Assembly: GCF_964199755.1 (NCBI RefSeq)
Contig: NC_133897.1
Coordinates: 161,522,678-161,586,677, forward strand
Direction of reading: 5' to 3'
Source: Larus michahellis
Lineage: Eukaryota > Chordata > Aves > Charadriiformes > Laridae
DNA length: 64,000 nucleotides
Positions within the stretch are counted from its first letter, which is position 1. The number at the start of each line of letters is the position of its first letter. This document shows positions 44,339 to 58,800 of the stretch, one piece after another. A program made the translations under genes and the position numbers. The notes beneath the pieces were generated by a model. The model had not been told where the DNA came from, did no database searches, and saw only the letters and a program-made list of their open reading frames with translations.

Positions 44339-47300
44339 CAGGAGGCGAGAAGGGCTGAACAAGTAACCTTATTAGCAAAGAGACCTTCTTACGGATGCAG
44401 GCTGAATGAAGGTTAAAGAAAAAAACTTAGAACCAAAAAAAAGGAATGCTAAATAGTTCAGGATGAAAATTCCCCTTTTAGATGGCTGCTCACATAACAA
44501 AAAGTTAATTTACTTGACCCTGTGTTAGTGTCAGTATTTTTATTAGGGATTTTTTTTTTCTTTTTTTTTTTCTTTCATTGTTTTTTAGGTCAGTATTTTC
44601 TTGACAGTATAATATATGGACCTTGCTCAACAGACATTTATTGTATTTATGAATATTGTAGATCATCCTTCCACAAAGGAAAAGAATAGTGTTTCTGAAA
44701 ATTACTATGTCCAAATTATATATTTTCTCCCTATTTAAAAAAAATAAATAAATAAAATAGGGAGAGATGATATTTATGGAAGCTTTTTTCTTGTGTCTCT
44801 TACTGGTGTAAATGCAAAGTGATTTCATTAAAATGCATGAAATTACCCTGGCATAAAATTAATATGGGAGGAGATTTCGGCCCACATTTCTTGTATAGAT
44901 TCTGAAGTATCAAAACTGCCTCTGCTACATCAAGAGCTGCATTCATGTAATTCAGGAAAGGATGGGGTCTAATGCATTCTGATTATTCCTTTATCAATTT
45001 TCACTGGCAGCACTAGTCTATACTATTGAATAAGTTATTATGCTTTGATTGATTTATCTTTCTTCAGGCATGCATTTTATATTTGTCGCAATTCCTGTAA
45101 AAGAAAGAAAAGTGATGCCACAAAACATGAACCCCGACTTTTCAAAGCAAAAAGTTATTTGGGTAATTCCCATGGAAGAAAAATTTGCAGTAATTTGTTC
45201 TTCTACATTTGACACTTAAATAAAGAGCAGGGGATTTTTCAGTGGAGGGTTGAATTTTTAATCCAATTGCCTTTATTTTCTCTGTCCTCCTCTCAGCAGG
45301 GATTGATGATGGCTGCTCTAGAAGAGAACTGATTCAAAACACACTGAAGAGTGCGAAAATATCTCCATTGACCTCCATGTTCTCTGGATCAGGCCAAGCT
45401 GTGGTTTGCTTGGCTTCTAGGACTCCTGGTTTCCGTTTTCCTAAATTTCAGCATGAGGTTAATTTGCTTAAGAATGAACAAAATCTCCACTTTCAATGGA
45501 TGTATGTGGCAGACAATGGAATACAAGCATTTTAGCTGAAAACCACCAACAAAAAATTTTTAAAACTGCATATTTTGGCTTCTGTTTGACAGTCCTCCAA
45601 TGCTATGCCAGAATTCTTCATCCTGTTCTGAACTTTCTCTCTACCTCTGTTTTATCTCTGATTTTGGTAGAGATGGGCAATATTTAACTCTGCCACCCCT
45701 ATAGAAAATTGACTTGTTGGCTTAACAAAATGAAAGCTTGGAGGACACACGGCAGCCCACCCACAAGGAGGCAATTACTAGGGAGGGAAAGGAGATGGAG
45801 AGCAATATTGTCATGAGAATAAATGAATAAAAGGAAAAAAAAGGTCAAGACTGCCCTGAACTTAGCAATGACGGCAGCTGCTATCTTTGTTGCCATCACT
45901 ATGGAGGAATCCAAAGTACAGAGGCTGTTATACTGGGGGGACCCTTGGTGCAAGCACATGGTAATGGGAAAAAAAAACGCATACAAATAATCAAACTATC
46001 TATGAACACTTAGGAGAGAATGAAGTGTCAGGTAACTACGGACTTGGACTTGCCATGTCACTTCAGAGCAATCTAACGTTGTCTGTGAATGACCAAGAAG
46101 CCTGGTTTGGTGAAGAAGCAGCAGGCACCATATATCCAGCCTTTACAAGGGTTTGGGTTTTTTCCAAAGGTTAGTTAGGGAAGCATGGTCCTCAATGAGC
46201 CCTTCTAGTGTGGGCCACAGAAGAGCTACCCAGAAGAGCTATGGCATTAAACAGTAGTTCAACTTTTAACTGAGAGAAAGTATCTTGTTCCCAGCACCTC
46301 ATGCCTCGCACTGGAATCCCCTCAGTTTCCTCTTATGTTCCTGTGTTACAGGATGTTTCTGGTAAAAGAGGACATTTGTCAGTTTAAAGTCAAGAAATAG
46401 CAGATTTCCATCAACCTTTACCTCTCCACACGTAACATGTGCTGCCCTAGGAGATTAGATTTACTACATGCTTTCTCAATGGAAAGTGGTCAACCCAAAC
46501 AGATCCTACAAAACTTCTGGTAGCCAGACTGTAGTCAAAGAGCCCACCTTCATTCATCCGCACACATAGGCAAGCAGAAACTTAAGGCAATTATGGTTGA
46601 CAGCCTTTGCCAATTTGGGGACAAATAATGAAGAACTTCAAGTCTATCAAAAGCACAGTGTTATTGAGGAAGTTAATTATTACACATAAAGATGTTAATA
46701 CATGGACAGGGATAAACCATAATGCTGTCCTTCATGCAATCCACATAAAAATCCCTAGACTACAGACCACTATTTCATTCGTTCTGCTTTTCTAACATCT
46801 GTCATGGTACTTATATAATTTTTTATATTGTGGAACTAAGAGGAAGAGTTGCCTTTATTTTTATTTTTCAAGTCCTTATTCTGTTTCAGAGAGGCATTTC
46901 ACCATCAGATTTTAGACTCCGTCTATTTGGGGTGGGTTGCACATACTCATAATGAACACATGTAATTTACTTGATATCAGAGAGACAAACACAGATATGC
47001 TGTATTTATCCAGGAATAAGGCTTTTTTTTTTTTTAATGATTCAGGGCCTGTTCTGAATAAATAATCTTGCATATATCATTTGTTTTAAGATGGATGAGC
47101 TATTGCACCAATATTAAAGATAGTTAAGAATTATCCTCCACAGTATAAATCACCCAGTTGCTGTGAGGGATGTCACATTGTACGACAAAAATGGAAGCAT
47201 AGGAAATTAGAAAAGAGATTAATGTCATGTTCTGATGCTCTTGCATAGAAGTTATGTATAGTTTGCATCTCTACTGCTTGATCTTTCCATACCTAAAGTA

Positions 47301-50300
47301 ATTGGTTTATGAAACATCCAGATTCTCATAATGAAAGATTAGATACAGTAAACATTTAAATTAATCTGTCTACTAAGTGTGTCCAGAATCAATACCAGGA
47401 TGTACATTTTTAGCGTCTTGAGCTAAATTCCTCACTAATGAGAGGTATATTTTTTCATTTAGTGGAGCTCTTCTGAAAGGCAAGTGTCTGCTATCTCATC
47501 TGATCACAGCAAATGACCTTCCTCTTTAAAGATAACTTGAGTTTATCAGATTTAAATTCAAAATCCTCTCCTAACAAGGGTCACAGATAAGCACTGAAGT
47601 GCCTGGAAGGGGAGACCTGAGTGTGGCAGCCAGTGACTTTGCTCAGTGTATGGCTACATGATATGCTGTGTGAAGACGTGAACATGCTCTGCCTGTGCTT
47701 TGAGCTGGCCAAAACCCCTTGATCATGTGCCTTGATCATGGCACCAAGCAGAAGGAGATCAAGTCCAGTACTGTGTCGATGGAGTCACACAGCTTTTGCA
47801 TAGTGCCTGGGCTGGATCCTGGGGTCTGAGAGCGCAGGCAGTTCATCGTTCTGAGGTAGTCGCCATCATAAAAGCATGGCGGGTTTCTCGATGCATTATA
47901 AAACTACTGGGAACGTGTCTACGATTCATCATCGGTAGTCAAGGAGGGCCAAGAAATCTGGCCGGTGTTTGGAATAAAATGCTGTGTCAAAAGAATTCAT
48001 CCTCTAAGCTTTGCCTTTGTAATTACAGCTTGCTTCTTAAATACATGAGCTGCATTCCAGCACGACATATCGTACCATCTGCTAGATGCTGCCCTTGGGA
48101 GAGGGAAGAATCTGTAACATAAAAGAAAAAGTTCATTTTCCATAAGTTTTGCTTTTTTAATCCTTAGATATGTTTAAACTAAAATAAATTCAGCAAATCC
48201 CCATAAAGAACATATTGAGTCAAAAGCTTGAAAGCTTTCTCTCTCATTTCCTTCATGTTGAACTGGACTCATCTGCTGAGTAAGTCCAATTGTAACAGGA
48301 CGTGGTTTGATGTGGCACCCAATGCCTATAAGTCTGCTTTAAATTGGGAATTAATTCAGAATCACAATACTGAGGCCTTATCAGATCTGCTTGGATCTGT
48401 GGCTTAAAATAAATTGGGTCATTACACTGTGTAGTATGGTTAATACTAATGAGATTGTTGGTTTAATTACATAAGAAAACAGCTCTAAACATTGGAGGGT
48501 GGGATTTATGTTGGGTTTGTTGTTGGTTTGTTTTTTTAAACTAGTAGCAGCAATGATGCTAATGTTCTCTGTTCTAAATGTCTTCTCATAGCGCATTTAC
48601 TATTTAACATGTCTGGTGATACAAACTTGAAAGTGTTAAGGAGAAAAAAAAAAATCAGTCAAACAAAAAGCCACCAAACCACACTGAAAAGCTGTACCTG
48701 ATGCTGAGTTTCTGAAGAGATACATATTTTCTTGCTTCTTTTCCTTGTCAGATTGCAAGTAATACGCAAAGACTTTCCAAGCTCAGAAAAGCCATAGAGC
48801 TATGAACTAAGACCCCTGGCCTATTTTTAAATGGAGAGAGTGTTAAACATCATCTGGGAGGGTGAAGTCTACTTACAGCAGGAAGACTGAGCTTTTTCAC
48901 TGCATACTCTGGGTAGTGAAGGTGCTTTGAGTTATTACTTACTGTCACGTGATTACTAGAAAAGTAAATAAGTAGAAATGATGAACATATTTAAAAACTT
49001 TAATAATGGACTACCTGATCCCCAGAAGACACCTTTGTCCATTACCTGGTATCTTTCTGATGAGCTTCATCAATAAGTGCATCTGCACTGACCCTGATAA
49101 AGTTTGTAAACCGCATCCAGACCAATGAAACACCAGATATTGATGAGCCAGACGAGTCACATAGTCACCTACTCCACTGAATAAATCAGGCCCGTGTGAG
49201 AAAAGATAAGCAAGCACCTAATACCAGCCATACCTTGGGAATGAATCAGCAAAGAGCAACTCACCAATGAGCACTGCTGAGTCAAAATCAACCTGTGGGC
49301 AGATGGGAGATGCCTAGTGAATGCGAGCAGAGAGGTGATCTCACCTGGAAATGGGAAACAAGCACTAGGGAGTTTCATCTAACACTGATGTTCACTGCAG
49401 AAGTCAAACTACCCTAATGGATAGTCTAATTTTCCTTTAAAAAGGGTCTGAATCTTTTTAAATATCTTATCAAAAGTAATCTACTAAACTACCTTGGCAA
49501 AACTAGCTGTGATTTGCAGGGTCAGTCCACCTGTTTCTCCTCCTGTGAAGACAAGCTCTGGCTTCCAGTGCCTACCCCAAAAGATGTGGGCCAGTGCACA
49601 GCACTGGACACACGGAGACCAGATTGTGGTCACAGTCAGTCTGTGATTCTCTGAAGACAACAAAATTTGCAAAATTTGTGACAAGCTCGGCCTCAGCTGC
49701 CTCTCCATGTTACTGGTCTCATCTCTAAATGTAGCATCATAAAAGTTGTGAAATGCTGCAGAGTTCATAAATTAAAAATATGAAGTATAAACAGTATGTG
49801 CCAAGCAGAATACAAATGGTTATACTTATGCTGTATGGGCAGTGTTGGCCACAGAAGTCCCATAGGCTTTCTGTCACAAGGGCATTAGGTGAACACTAAA
49901 TACTTCAAGAGCAGAGATTTAAATGTTGACCCTCATCTATGTTTATTAGACCATATGCTTTGCTATCAGGGGGCACGAACCTTGCATGCTCCAGAGCTGA
50001 GAGCAACAGCCCCATCTGCTCACGCAGCTCCACAACTACTGACTTGTATTTTTTATGTGGACCCAGTATTGAGTGAAAACGAGTTCTCCAGGACCTTATC
50101 AACTTAACAACCGAACCGTCAGTGAGAGTCTCATTGTCTTCCAGAACGTGGGCTTTGATCCAGAATGGTTTTTATATCTATATATTTAAAGTATTCCAAC
50201 TTTTAGTAGATCAAGATGCATAACAGAATAGATGCAATATTTTATGCAGTGTTTTGGTTTTAATACTTTGGAGGCAAAAGTGAGGTTTAGGAGCTGATCA

Positions 50301-51379
50301 CTGAAGGAATTACATGTTTTGAAAAATGTTTTCTATACATCCCATTTGCTGCATGCAGGATAGATGTATGTATATTTTCACTGAAATAGAAAGCGCTGTG
50401 ATATATTTCTTCATTTCAGTCAAATACAGATGCCTAGCTTGCCATTATAGATGATTAGATAGCTATATTTACTGCTCTGAAATTATACTTAATAACACCA
50501 TTGCTTTCAACCTGTTTCTTAAGCTCCAAAAGGGAAATTGGTATTGTGGTTAATTATTTTCAGCAATTCTGAATACAATAAAACTGCACACACATATGTC
50601 TGTTCATAAAAGCACACACCCCACTGCTATAGAACAATAGGCATTTAAAAAAAAAATCCTCCTGTTTTATCCATATATCATAAATAATAGGTATTTCTGT
50701 GATGGATGCTGTATGGATTAATGTCTTACTTTTCTCAGCAATTGCTTCACACACTTATCTTTAAAATACAGCTCTTGCTAACAGCAAAGAAAGAGACACC
50801 TACTTCCTCCCTATGGCCATTTAAAAATAATAGCCTCTCACTATTTGTCATCTTCATTGCAATGTGGTTAGTAAAGGAACAGATACTGAAGGCTTATTTC
50901 TGACTTGGCGTTTGATCATGAAACTCAAAAATCGCAGGTGTAATGGTTGAAGTATCCAGCAGAATATGCCTCGTGTTCTCCCGCTGCAAAGGGACCCGGT
51001 CTGCAATATCCAATGGGCTACACCCAAGGACGGCTGAGTCACCTGAAGCCAGACTTAATAGTCTTGTTCATTGTTTTGGTCTTGGAAAACTCCAATTTAG
51101 ATTCCCCTTTGTTTGTTGCAGATGTGCCAGAGATAAGGACGAAAACCAGCTTCTGGAATAGGATATAGCACTTTTCTTTCCCTAACTTCATACATGAGAG
51201 CCATGCACACTCATTATCTGCTCAGAGAAATGGCTAAAGGGGCTTGGTAAAGCATAACCTGCGCTCCTACGTTCATTCTGCTCTGTCCTAAGCCAAGAGG
51301 AGGATGCTAGGGAGTGCCGAAGTCCCTCATTTGTTACAATGAAAAGGAAAAACAGAAAGCAAGAAGTACAGCCTGAAAA
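44339..51379. other. unique non-coding sequence
   Basis: About 7 kb with no recognised gene or mobile element. It has T-runs at 44550-44571 (interrupted by one C) and 47023-47035, and an A-run at about 48644-48654. The open frames (longest about 108 codons at 47796-48122) carry no known motif. Confidence 0.5.
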
Positions 51380-51465
51380 ACAAAACTAAACTAAACTAAA
51401 CTAAACAAAACACCACCACCCCTCCAAAAAAAACCCCAGCAAACACCAAAAACCTGGAAAACAAT
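51380..51465. repeat. (AAACT)n and A+C-rich simple repeat
   Basis: Four to five ACTAA units (about 51383-51406) lead into a CACCACCACC and AAAACCCC-type tract that runs up to the CR1 tail at 51466. An A-rich repeat next to a LINE end is common, but here it lies at the 3' side of a minus-strand element. Confidence 0.8.
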
Positions 51466-51579
51466 CATCATAGAATCATAGAATGGTTTGGGTTGGAAGG
51501 GAACTTAAAGATCATCTAGTTCCAACTCCCTGCCACTGGTAGGGACACCACCCACTAGACCAGGTTGCTGAAAGCCAAC
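51466..51579 (-). mobile_element. CR1 LINE 3' end, severely 5'-truncated
   Basis: TCATAGAATCATAGAATGGT (antisense CR1 tail) is followed by GGTTGGAAGGGAACTTAAAG, CATCTAGTTCCAACTCCCTG and GGGACACCACCCACTAGACC. This is the CR1 3' untranslated region and the last few codons. Similarity ends near AAAGCCAAC. At about 114 bp it is the shortest CR1 insertion with an intact tail here, and it resembles the copy at 14951-15480. Confidence 0.9.
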
Positions 51580-54500
51580 ATCTTTTATTTATCAACAGCA
51601 TCTTTATTTTATCTCAAAGTGACACCTTTCTGTTAGTCAAGTAAAGTTTATTAATGGGTGGGTTCAAAAAACGGGCCTCTTTAGTCTTATTTCATCCTTT
51701 CTGACACTAAGTGCCTCCCATTTCCCTGATTTGTCTCAAGCTGGTTGTGGGGCCCTTTTGCTAATCAAAGGTGTTTCTTCTCTTGATGCAGATTTCCTTG
51801 AAGGGCGGTTTGTTCTCCTAGCCATTTTACACTGAATTTAGCTAACTGGGTGACAGTTTTACAGAGAGAAAGACAGATGAGATGAATCCCACCTTTGGGG
51901 GGCTGACGCACTGCAAATGAATCAGCAATGGACAAATCAACGCTATTAAAATCATATGAATTTCCAGTCTTAATAACTCTTGAAGGTGTGAGAGAAGAGC
52001 TGCATAAACTTAGAAGGAACATTTTTACTTGAAATGATGAAGATGCACAAATGATGTATTTCATGTAAGGCACCTGTTCTCATGGAGTGGCTCGTTTCCT
52101 GTACTTTCCCAAAAAATTATTTCAAGCTTCTCTCTTCTGAGCACAAAAGGATGAGCTTGATAGTAGATATACTGTTGTTTTGCATGAGTAGATGCTGCAT
52201 TAATTTATAAGGCTTTAAAATAATTCTGTTTAGCAGCTTGGTGTAAGATGAAAGCATGTGCTTACTCCTAGTCAACAAATACAAGGTATATAATTTACAC
52301 AAAGAGATCAACATCTGGCACGATCCTTGCTGCTGGGAATGGTGGAAACTGCACAAGGTATCCCCATTATCCTATCAGCCTAATTTTGCTAAGCTCATTT
52401 TAATGAAGCGCAGAAATGTGACTGCCTATTCAGCCTCTCATCCTGGGAACATATTGTAATTAACTGCCTGAGCAGCTGTACGGTGGTAGGAGAAGGCTTT
52501 AAATGATGTGACTCTGTTGATATTACTTGTGTTAAAATGATTTTGGAGATTGGAAAGGAAGATCTGATTGCCTTTTATGGCAGCGTCTAAAGCCTAAATG
52601 AGTTCTGGCACCTGAAGGAAGAGGAAATAACCTGCAGACTTAACATCAACAGTCTGTAAAATGCATGGGGAAGCTTGATCACCATGATCTAACCTTTGCA
52701 ATTATTTCAGCCCCTCCAGTTATTGTCACATATTTGATCCTCAAATATTGTTTAATTGATACTATAAATGTTAACATAAACTTGATGGCAAAGGAACAGC
52801 TATTCGCTGCGTAAGCCAATACCTTCATTATCGCAAGGAACCAAGATACCACCAATGACTTTTCTCATGAGTAAACAGCAAAGGTTCATTGAAAACCTGC
52901 AGAAAAAAATGTGCTTGGAGAAACTATTACAACACTTTATTAAATGGGAGCAAATGGAGCTAGTCAGGCAGACAGCTACAGCCTGTAAGGCAAGGATGGG
53001 GCAAGCCTTGGAGACACATTGCAGGTATTAATAAAAATGTTTAAAAATAGTGTCTTCTGTGGGATGACATAATAGTTCTACAAAGCTGATTGCTGTCTTT
53101 GTTTCTAAAAAGTAGACTGAAAGAGTAAGACAAATTAGGGTATAGACTCCATCATGGTGGAAAAAAATGGGATTTGAAGAGAGGAAGCCTTTCAGGTTAC
53201 ACTCCAACCGACAATCTACCACTACTGAAATGTGACTTCAAAACAGGGACATCAGATGACCATGCAAAAACAAGACCTAGCAAGAAAATACAGCCTAAAC
53301 TTTACGTTTCTGATCTCAGAGTCCTAACGAACCATCAATTGCCACCTTTAACAGCCTGCAACACTCTTCTAACTCCGGGAACATATGTTAGGTTTTGAAA
53401 TTGGGCTTCAGTTTAGTTTTGTGGGAAATCTTTATGCGGCTGAGCTCAGGCTTCCCCTAAGAGGGGATGAGACATGCTCCTTCATGCTACCGGAGACGTG
53501 TGCTTCGCTCACCTGTTTGTTCTGCTAGAAGCAGGAAGAGTGAGCTGAGGATGTCAAGGATGTGCTTCCAAGTGCGTGATCAAGGGGAAGGTGTGGGAGC
53601 TCCAAGAAAGACTACAGGAGAGAGCAATCTGGTTAAACTTCTCATCTATCTTTAAGAACCTCTGCAGATGTAAGCCCACATCCATTTAAGGGACCAATCT
53701 GGTGCAAAGGCTGTCAAGAGGACATGCACCCTGGATCATCCTCCAGTGATCCTGGAGCAGGAGCAAGCAAGGTTGTTTCTTAGTAAGGTCTGCGATATCA
53801 TGAATATTTTTTTGTTTGCTTCCATCCATGTAAACGAGACATTCTCACAACTCACATTTATAGATAGCTTTTATAACCACATATCTTGGCTAGCTACAGT
53901 TTCCCTCCGTAACTGCTTGTTTGCAAAAAATCGTTTGATGCATCTTGTTTAAGAACATAAGGTCCCCTGTGATGAAAACATTTCTCACAAGCTAGTTGTG
54001 CATTGTTCAATGCAGAAGCTTCTGGGCCTTATTAGTGTTATTATTTGTATTTCAGAGAGCACCACAGAGATTTGAGAACAGTTGTTATTTGGCTGGAAGA
54101 ATGGGTTTCCCCATGAAGAGTTGCTTCAGGGACATTAAAATCGAAAGTGGAAATGCCACAGCACAAAGCACACAAAGTGGCATTCTGACATGATTGTGGG
54201 GGAATATAAATTACAACCACATTAGTACTAAGTACTAAATATCAGCAGAAATATTTGTCTATTCCAGATGTAGATTTTAACAGAGATTTAGACACATTAA
54301 GTGCCTAATAGTACCAAAGCATTTGTTCTAAGAATGTGGATTTCCATATTTGTGCTGTTATGAGCGGTATTAATTCTTCATTTGAAGTACGTTTGTCTTC
54401 ATCATTCAGAGTATCCGTTTTCATTAGCACTGGAAATTCAGTCAGAAACATGCTGTATTCATTTCACTGATTGTGATCTAAACTACCCTCTCGGGTGAGA

Positions 54501-55767
54501 AATGCAAAATACATTTATTCTGCTTTAATTAGACCTCTAAAAAATCCTTGGCAAATGGCAATTTTGAGCAGAAGACGAGAAAGCTATTTCCTTTAGTCTC
54601 TCCCTACCATGATAGAAGGATGACGGAGGAGCTAGGAGTTAATAGGAAACATTAACCAAAATTTGCCCTTGTAGCATCTAGCAGTTCAGCTGCTGTTTCA
54701 TATTTCTTCCATGACATCACACGCACTTCCAGACTTTAACATTTGTCCATAGCCTTCAGGGAGTGCACACCATGGTAATAAGATGAACAGCTTTTAAAAG
54801 ATTGTGCTAATACCATCAGGGCTGACACAGCGCTGATGTCAGTGGAGGTGAGGGAGAGTGCTGAACTCCTCACCTCTGTTCCTATCACAGGGAGGATGAA
54901 AAATGCATACCCTGACGCTGCCGGCGTCGCAAGCTGTCTCCAGCTGCCTACAACCAGCAACCAGGATCAAAAGGCGGGGAGTGCCAGGGCCCCAACATCC
55001 ACACTGATCAAGATTTGAGTGCCGTGATAGAGGAATAGCAATGGTGTCTACCGGGGCAGGGGGGAGAAGGGGTGTTGAAATCTTTCCCTTACTCTTTTGT
55101 GGGAAACCTAGATCTGACCATCAGCTTAAAAATGCCATTGTGCTCTCTGGGGATACAGGCGTACTGCAAGATTATTAAACTGCATTGGACCACCCCAGTG
55201 GACCTTTATGGACTGGCTGGCCAGTGACGGGTTGGAGAAACACCTAATTTCTCAGCCACACTATTCTTTGTCTTAAAAAAAAGGACACGAGCTGATGGGA
55301 AAAGCAGTGACTAAGGCATCGCTGAGATATAAATTCCTTCCCAGGCCTGCCCTTTGCCTGCCCGCTGACTCCGGATGAGTCACTGCCGTTTATCCTCTTT
55401 CTCTTAGATGCTTCATCTATTCAGTGCAAACCTTTTAGGGCAGGAGCGCCTTCTTTAATGGGTTTGTCTAACACCAAAGATGACTGAGTTCCAAGTGCAA
55501 CTGCGGTGTATAAATAGCAAGAAGGAGGCCAGCTGGCTGCAGAGCGTAAAAGGATTGTGCTCTGCATTTTTTGGCCTTTCCAAATTGTGTAAACTTACAA
55601 ATATCAAAAGGAAAGAGTCCAAAGGCAAAGGAGGAGAGCATGAGGAGGAGGAGGAAGGGAGGGAAACCACATACTAACGGCTTATAATAAATCACTTGGC
55701 AATTCGTCATCTGGCTTCTTTGAGATAAAAAGCTAATATAAAGAAATCAAGAGCAATTATGTCCCAG
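51580..55767. other. unique non-coding sequence
   Basis: About 4.2 kb with no recognised gene or mobile element. Small open frames only. It is part of a long stretch poor in transposons. Confidence 0.5.
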
Positions 55768-55852
55768 CCTATGAAATGACTTAGGCTATACTCAAGCCTT
55801 CATTTTTCAGCTAATGAAATGTCTTGGGCTATGCTCGAAACTTCATTTTTGA
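55768..55852. repeat. 43 bp tandem duplication, two diverged copies
   Basis: Unit 1 contains ATGAAATGACTTAGGCTATA (from 55771) and unit 2 ATGAAATGTCTTGGGCTATG (from 55814), each followed by CTC..A..CTTCATTTTT. The period is 43 and I count roughly 80-85% identity, so the duplication is old and is still recognisable in both halves. Confidence 0.8.
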
Positions 55853-58800
55853 TTCTGTATGTTTTTCACTTTGTGTGTTTTGTCTCTTCTGTGAATAATG
55901 GATTCAATCATCATTATTAGTTATTATTTTCATTATTATACTCTTGAAGGCACAGGATATGTCTGAAAAGTGACCAGACTGCAGTTGTGGAATATATTGT
56001 GTTTTGAGTGCCTTTTATGTGCCTAACGTGGACATAATTGGAATAAGAGGACTGAAAGCTGAAACTTAAAAATCCAGTCTGGATTTTATTTTTTTTTTTT
56101 AAACAACAGCTGCAGAAATTTCTGCTGCAGCCAAGAGAAATAGTAGATAACTCTCTCTCGGGGTTTTTCGGACCAATCTGAGTGTGTTTCCCAACAGCCC
56201 AGTGGCCTTGATGACATTCAGCATAGCAGGGCAGAATATTGCTATCTTGGTGTGTGCCGCAGCAAAGGTCAGGCCAACAGGGATCCTTTCTGGGCTTAAA
56301 CATAAAATACACACAGCAAAAGAAGCTCCAAGCCTGCAGAGCTGGCAGTCTAAGAGAGCTGTTGTAAAAATGTAAGGGTCTTTTAGGGGTTACAGTGAGG
56401 TACATGCCTTTTAGTAATAAGGAGAGCATTCTCTTCATAGGCTTGACCGTGACAAATAACATGGAGAGGCAATGGAATAAAATGGATCCTGCCTTAAAAG
56501 AAAGAGCAAACAGCTGCCTGTAGGGTATTAATTTAGTTGGACGGTACTTCTGTACCAGTCCTCCTCCTGGAGGACTCTGCAAACAGGGCAGAAGGGAGCT
56601 CTCTGACTTGCAGAGCTCACAGGGGAAATGTAAGATGAGAGGCAACAGACAGGCAAGGAAAACACAAGGAAACCAATACGTACTGTTGGTCAAAATGATA
56701 AGGTCACCGGTTTCCGGAGAGGAAGGACCTAAGCCCTGCTCACACAGCAAGCAGGTGATTTAGGGAAGGGTTTCAGAGGATCATAACAGAGTAGTTTCAG
56801 AGGTGTCTGTGGGGTTTGTCCTACCTAATGCAAGTGGAAACTTCAGAGAAGGCACAAAGGAGCTTGCTCAAAAGCACGAAGCAAGCAACTGAGCTGATGC
56901 CAAGGCCTGAATGAGGACATGAGGAAGGGGACAGAGAGGAAGAGAGGGTAAAAAATGTAGGCCGTGAAATATTTTCAACTAGTTTCTCCTCGATATACTG
57001 TAGGCCAGTGAACAGCATAAGCAGTTTGAAGAGATAATGGATATCATGAGCGGGGGTGTTTTGAATGGGCAGGAGAGGGGAAAGGGAAGATGCCCGTGTT
57101 ATGACAAAGGGACAGGTAGATGATGTCCCCACAGTGACAAAGCCAAGAGGTGAGGCAGGCAAGAGGGTAGAATCAGGGCCACATTCATGGCCATGGTGAG
57201 AGTACACATGAACAGAAGAGATGCAAGAGACAGGCTGAGATGTTAGGTGGGAGATTGATTGTGGTGCAGTCTTTGTGTACTCTCCAGCACAGGATTTATT
57301 CACAAAACAGCTGACAGGACAGATGTGCTCTTTTTGATGTTTTTGTAATACATGTTTGAGGAGTCCTGCAGCCAGCCAGCTGATCCAGCCGCTGCCAACC
57401 ATAGGTGGGCTGTTGGCTCATCGCAGCAAGCAAATGCAACTCTATTGATTTAAAGATGTATGAGTCTCGGGCTAGAAAATCATTGTGTTCAATGGTTTCT
57501 TTATTGCATTTAATCATGGGAGTAGGTTTTCCATTATATTCAAATGACATTTTTTCCTTTTCTAGCAGACAGATGGAAAAGCACATAACAAATGCATGCC
57601 AAGAGGCATTTTTAAACAAGTCTGCACAATGGAAACAAACTTTAATAACAAGAAAGGTCAGTCTGGCAGGTTCTTCTCACACACAGGTACGCAGTGCAGA
57701 ACTTTCCAACTGCTAAACTGTTACTACAGTAGTGCTCAGGACCAAATGAAACCTGCCTTTGCTCTGTCCTTCGACAAGGTTTATTAGCCCAGACAGAAAT
57801 ACAGCCTGCTTTTCTCAGAGCAGAGTCAGGTGGTTGTTTCTCTGTTCTCCTGGTCTCACAAACCTTGAACTCCCAGTCATGCATCCAGAGGGGTGGAGTG
57901 CGTGTCCTTGGAGCATGATGGCTGAGGATGCGAGAGACAGTGACTTAAAACCCCTCACATCAGGAAAGGCTAAATTCCTGGTTTGTGGGCACTGTCTTCT
58001 TCACTATCATGGGTTTTAACACCTTCAGTTCTCTCAGCTATACGGATGTATGCATGGCAGAGGGCACCTGCAAATAAAGCACCACGGACTAGAAGCTCTC
58101 ATGGGTCTTGGATGGAATTAGACGTTGGTGCCCAAATCTGAATGTCAAGGGATCTTGAAAGTGACATGGGCACAAACCTGATCTGAATGGGTGACAGGAG
58201 AGGTGTGCAATGTTTGCATTTGTATAGACAGGGACCTTTGGGGCTGACCAAAGAGACACGTGGAGACACAATGGACAATAAGGAGGATATTGAGACAATT
58301 GCCGCTTTGAAGAGGTGGTCTGAGTGGTATCCAAATTGTGCAGAACATTAGTCTAAATTCAGTCTTAATTTAGGTGACTTCAATCTTCCCTTCACTGCAA
58401 TTACATGGAATTGAATTGTGTCCTGCACTTACTTCTGCAGTAAGATCTTCAGAGACACCAAGTTCTTAGGATGGTATCAAAACACATTTATCATCCCCCT
58501 ATATTTTCATTAGTTTTATGACTGCGCCTTCCTAACTTGATGCCCTGCTCCCATTAGTCCTGACATAGAAACAGTTGATCTGAGAGAAGGACCCTTGCCT
58601 CCCTTCTTCAATAGTTTTGTTTGGGGGTTTTTTTACATTTCTAGATCTTGTACTTATTCTAAATTTGGAAGGTAATTATTTGAATCAGTTCTTTCTTAGC
58701 TTGTTGTTATTATTTTTCATATTTAGCTCTCAGTGTAATCATGGGAAAGAACTGCATTCTTGATCAAATCTGTTTGCTTTTCTCCCTCTGGTCTTCCAAA

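Noticed and set aside
44550..44571. T-rich run as a transcription terminator or pyrimidine tract before an exon
   Set aside because: No coding exon follows and similar runs are scattered through the window.
47796..48122. 108-codon frame as a possible small gene
   Set aside because: No motif, no convincing start context and no neighbours; length is within chance.
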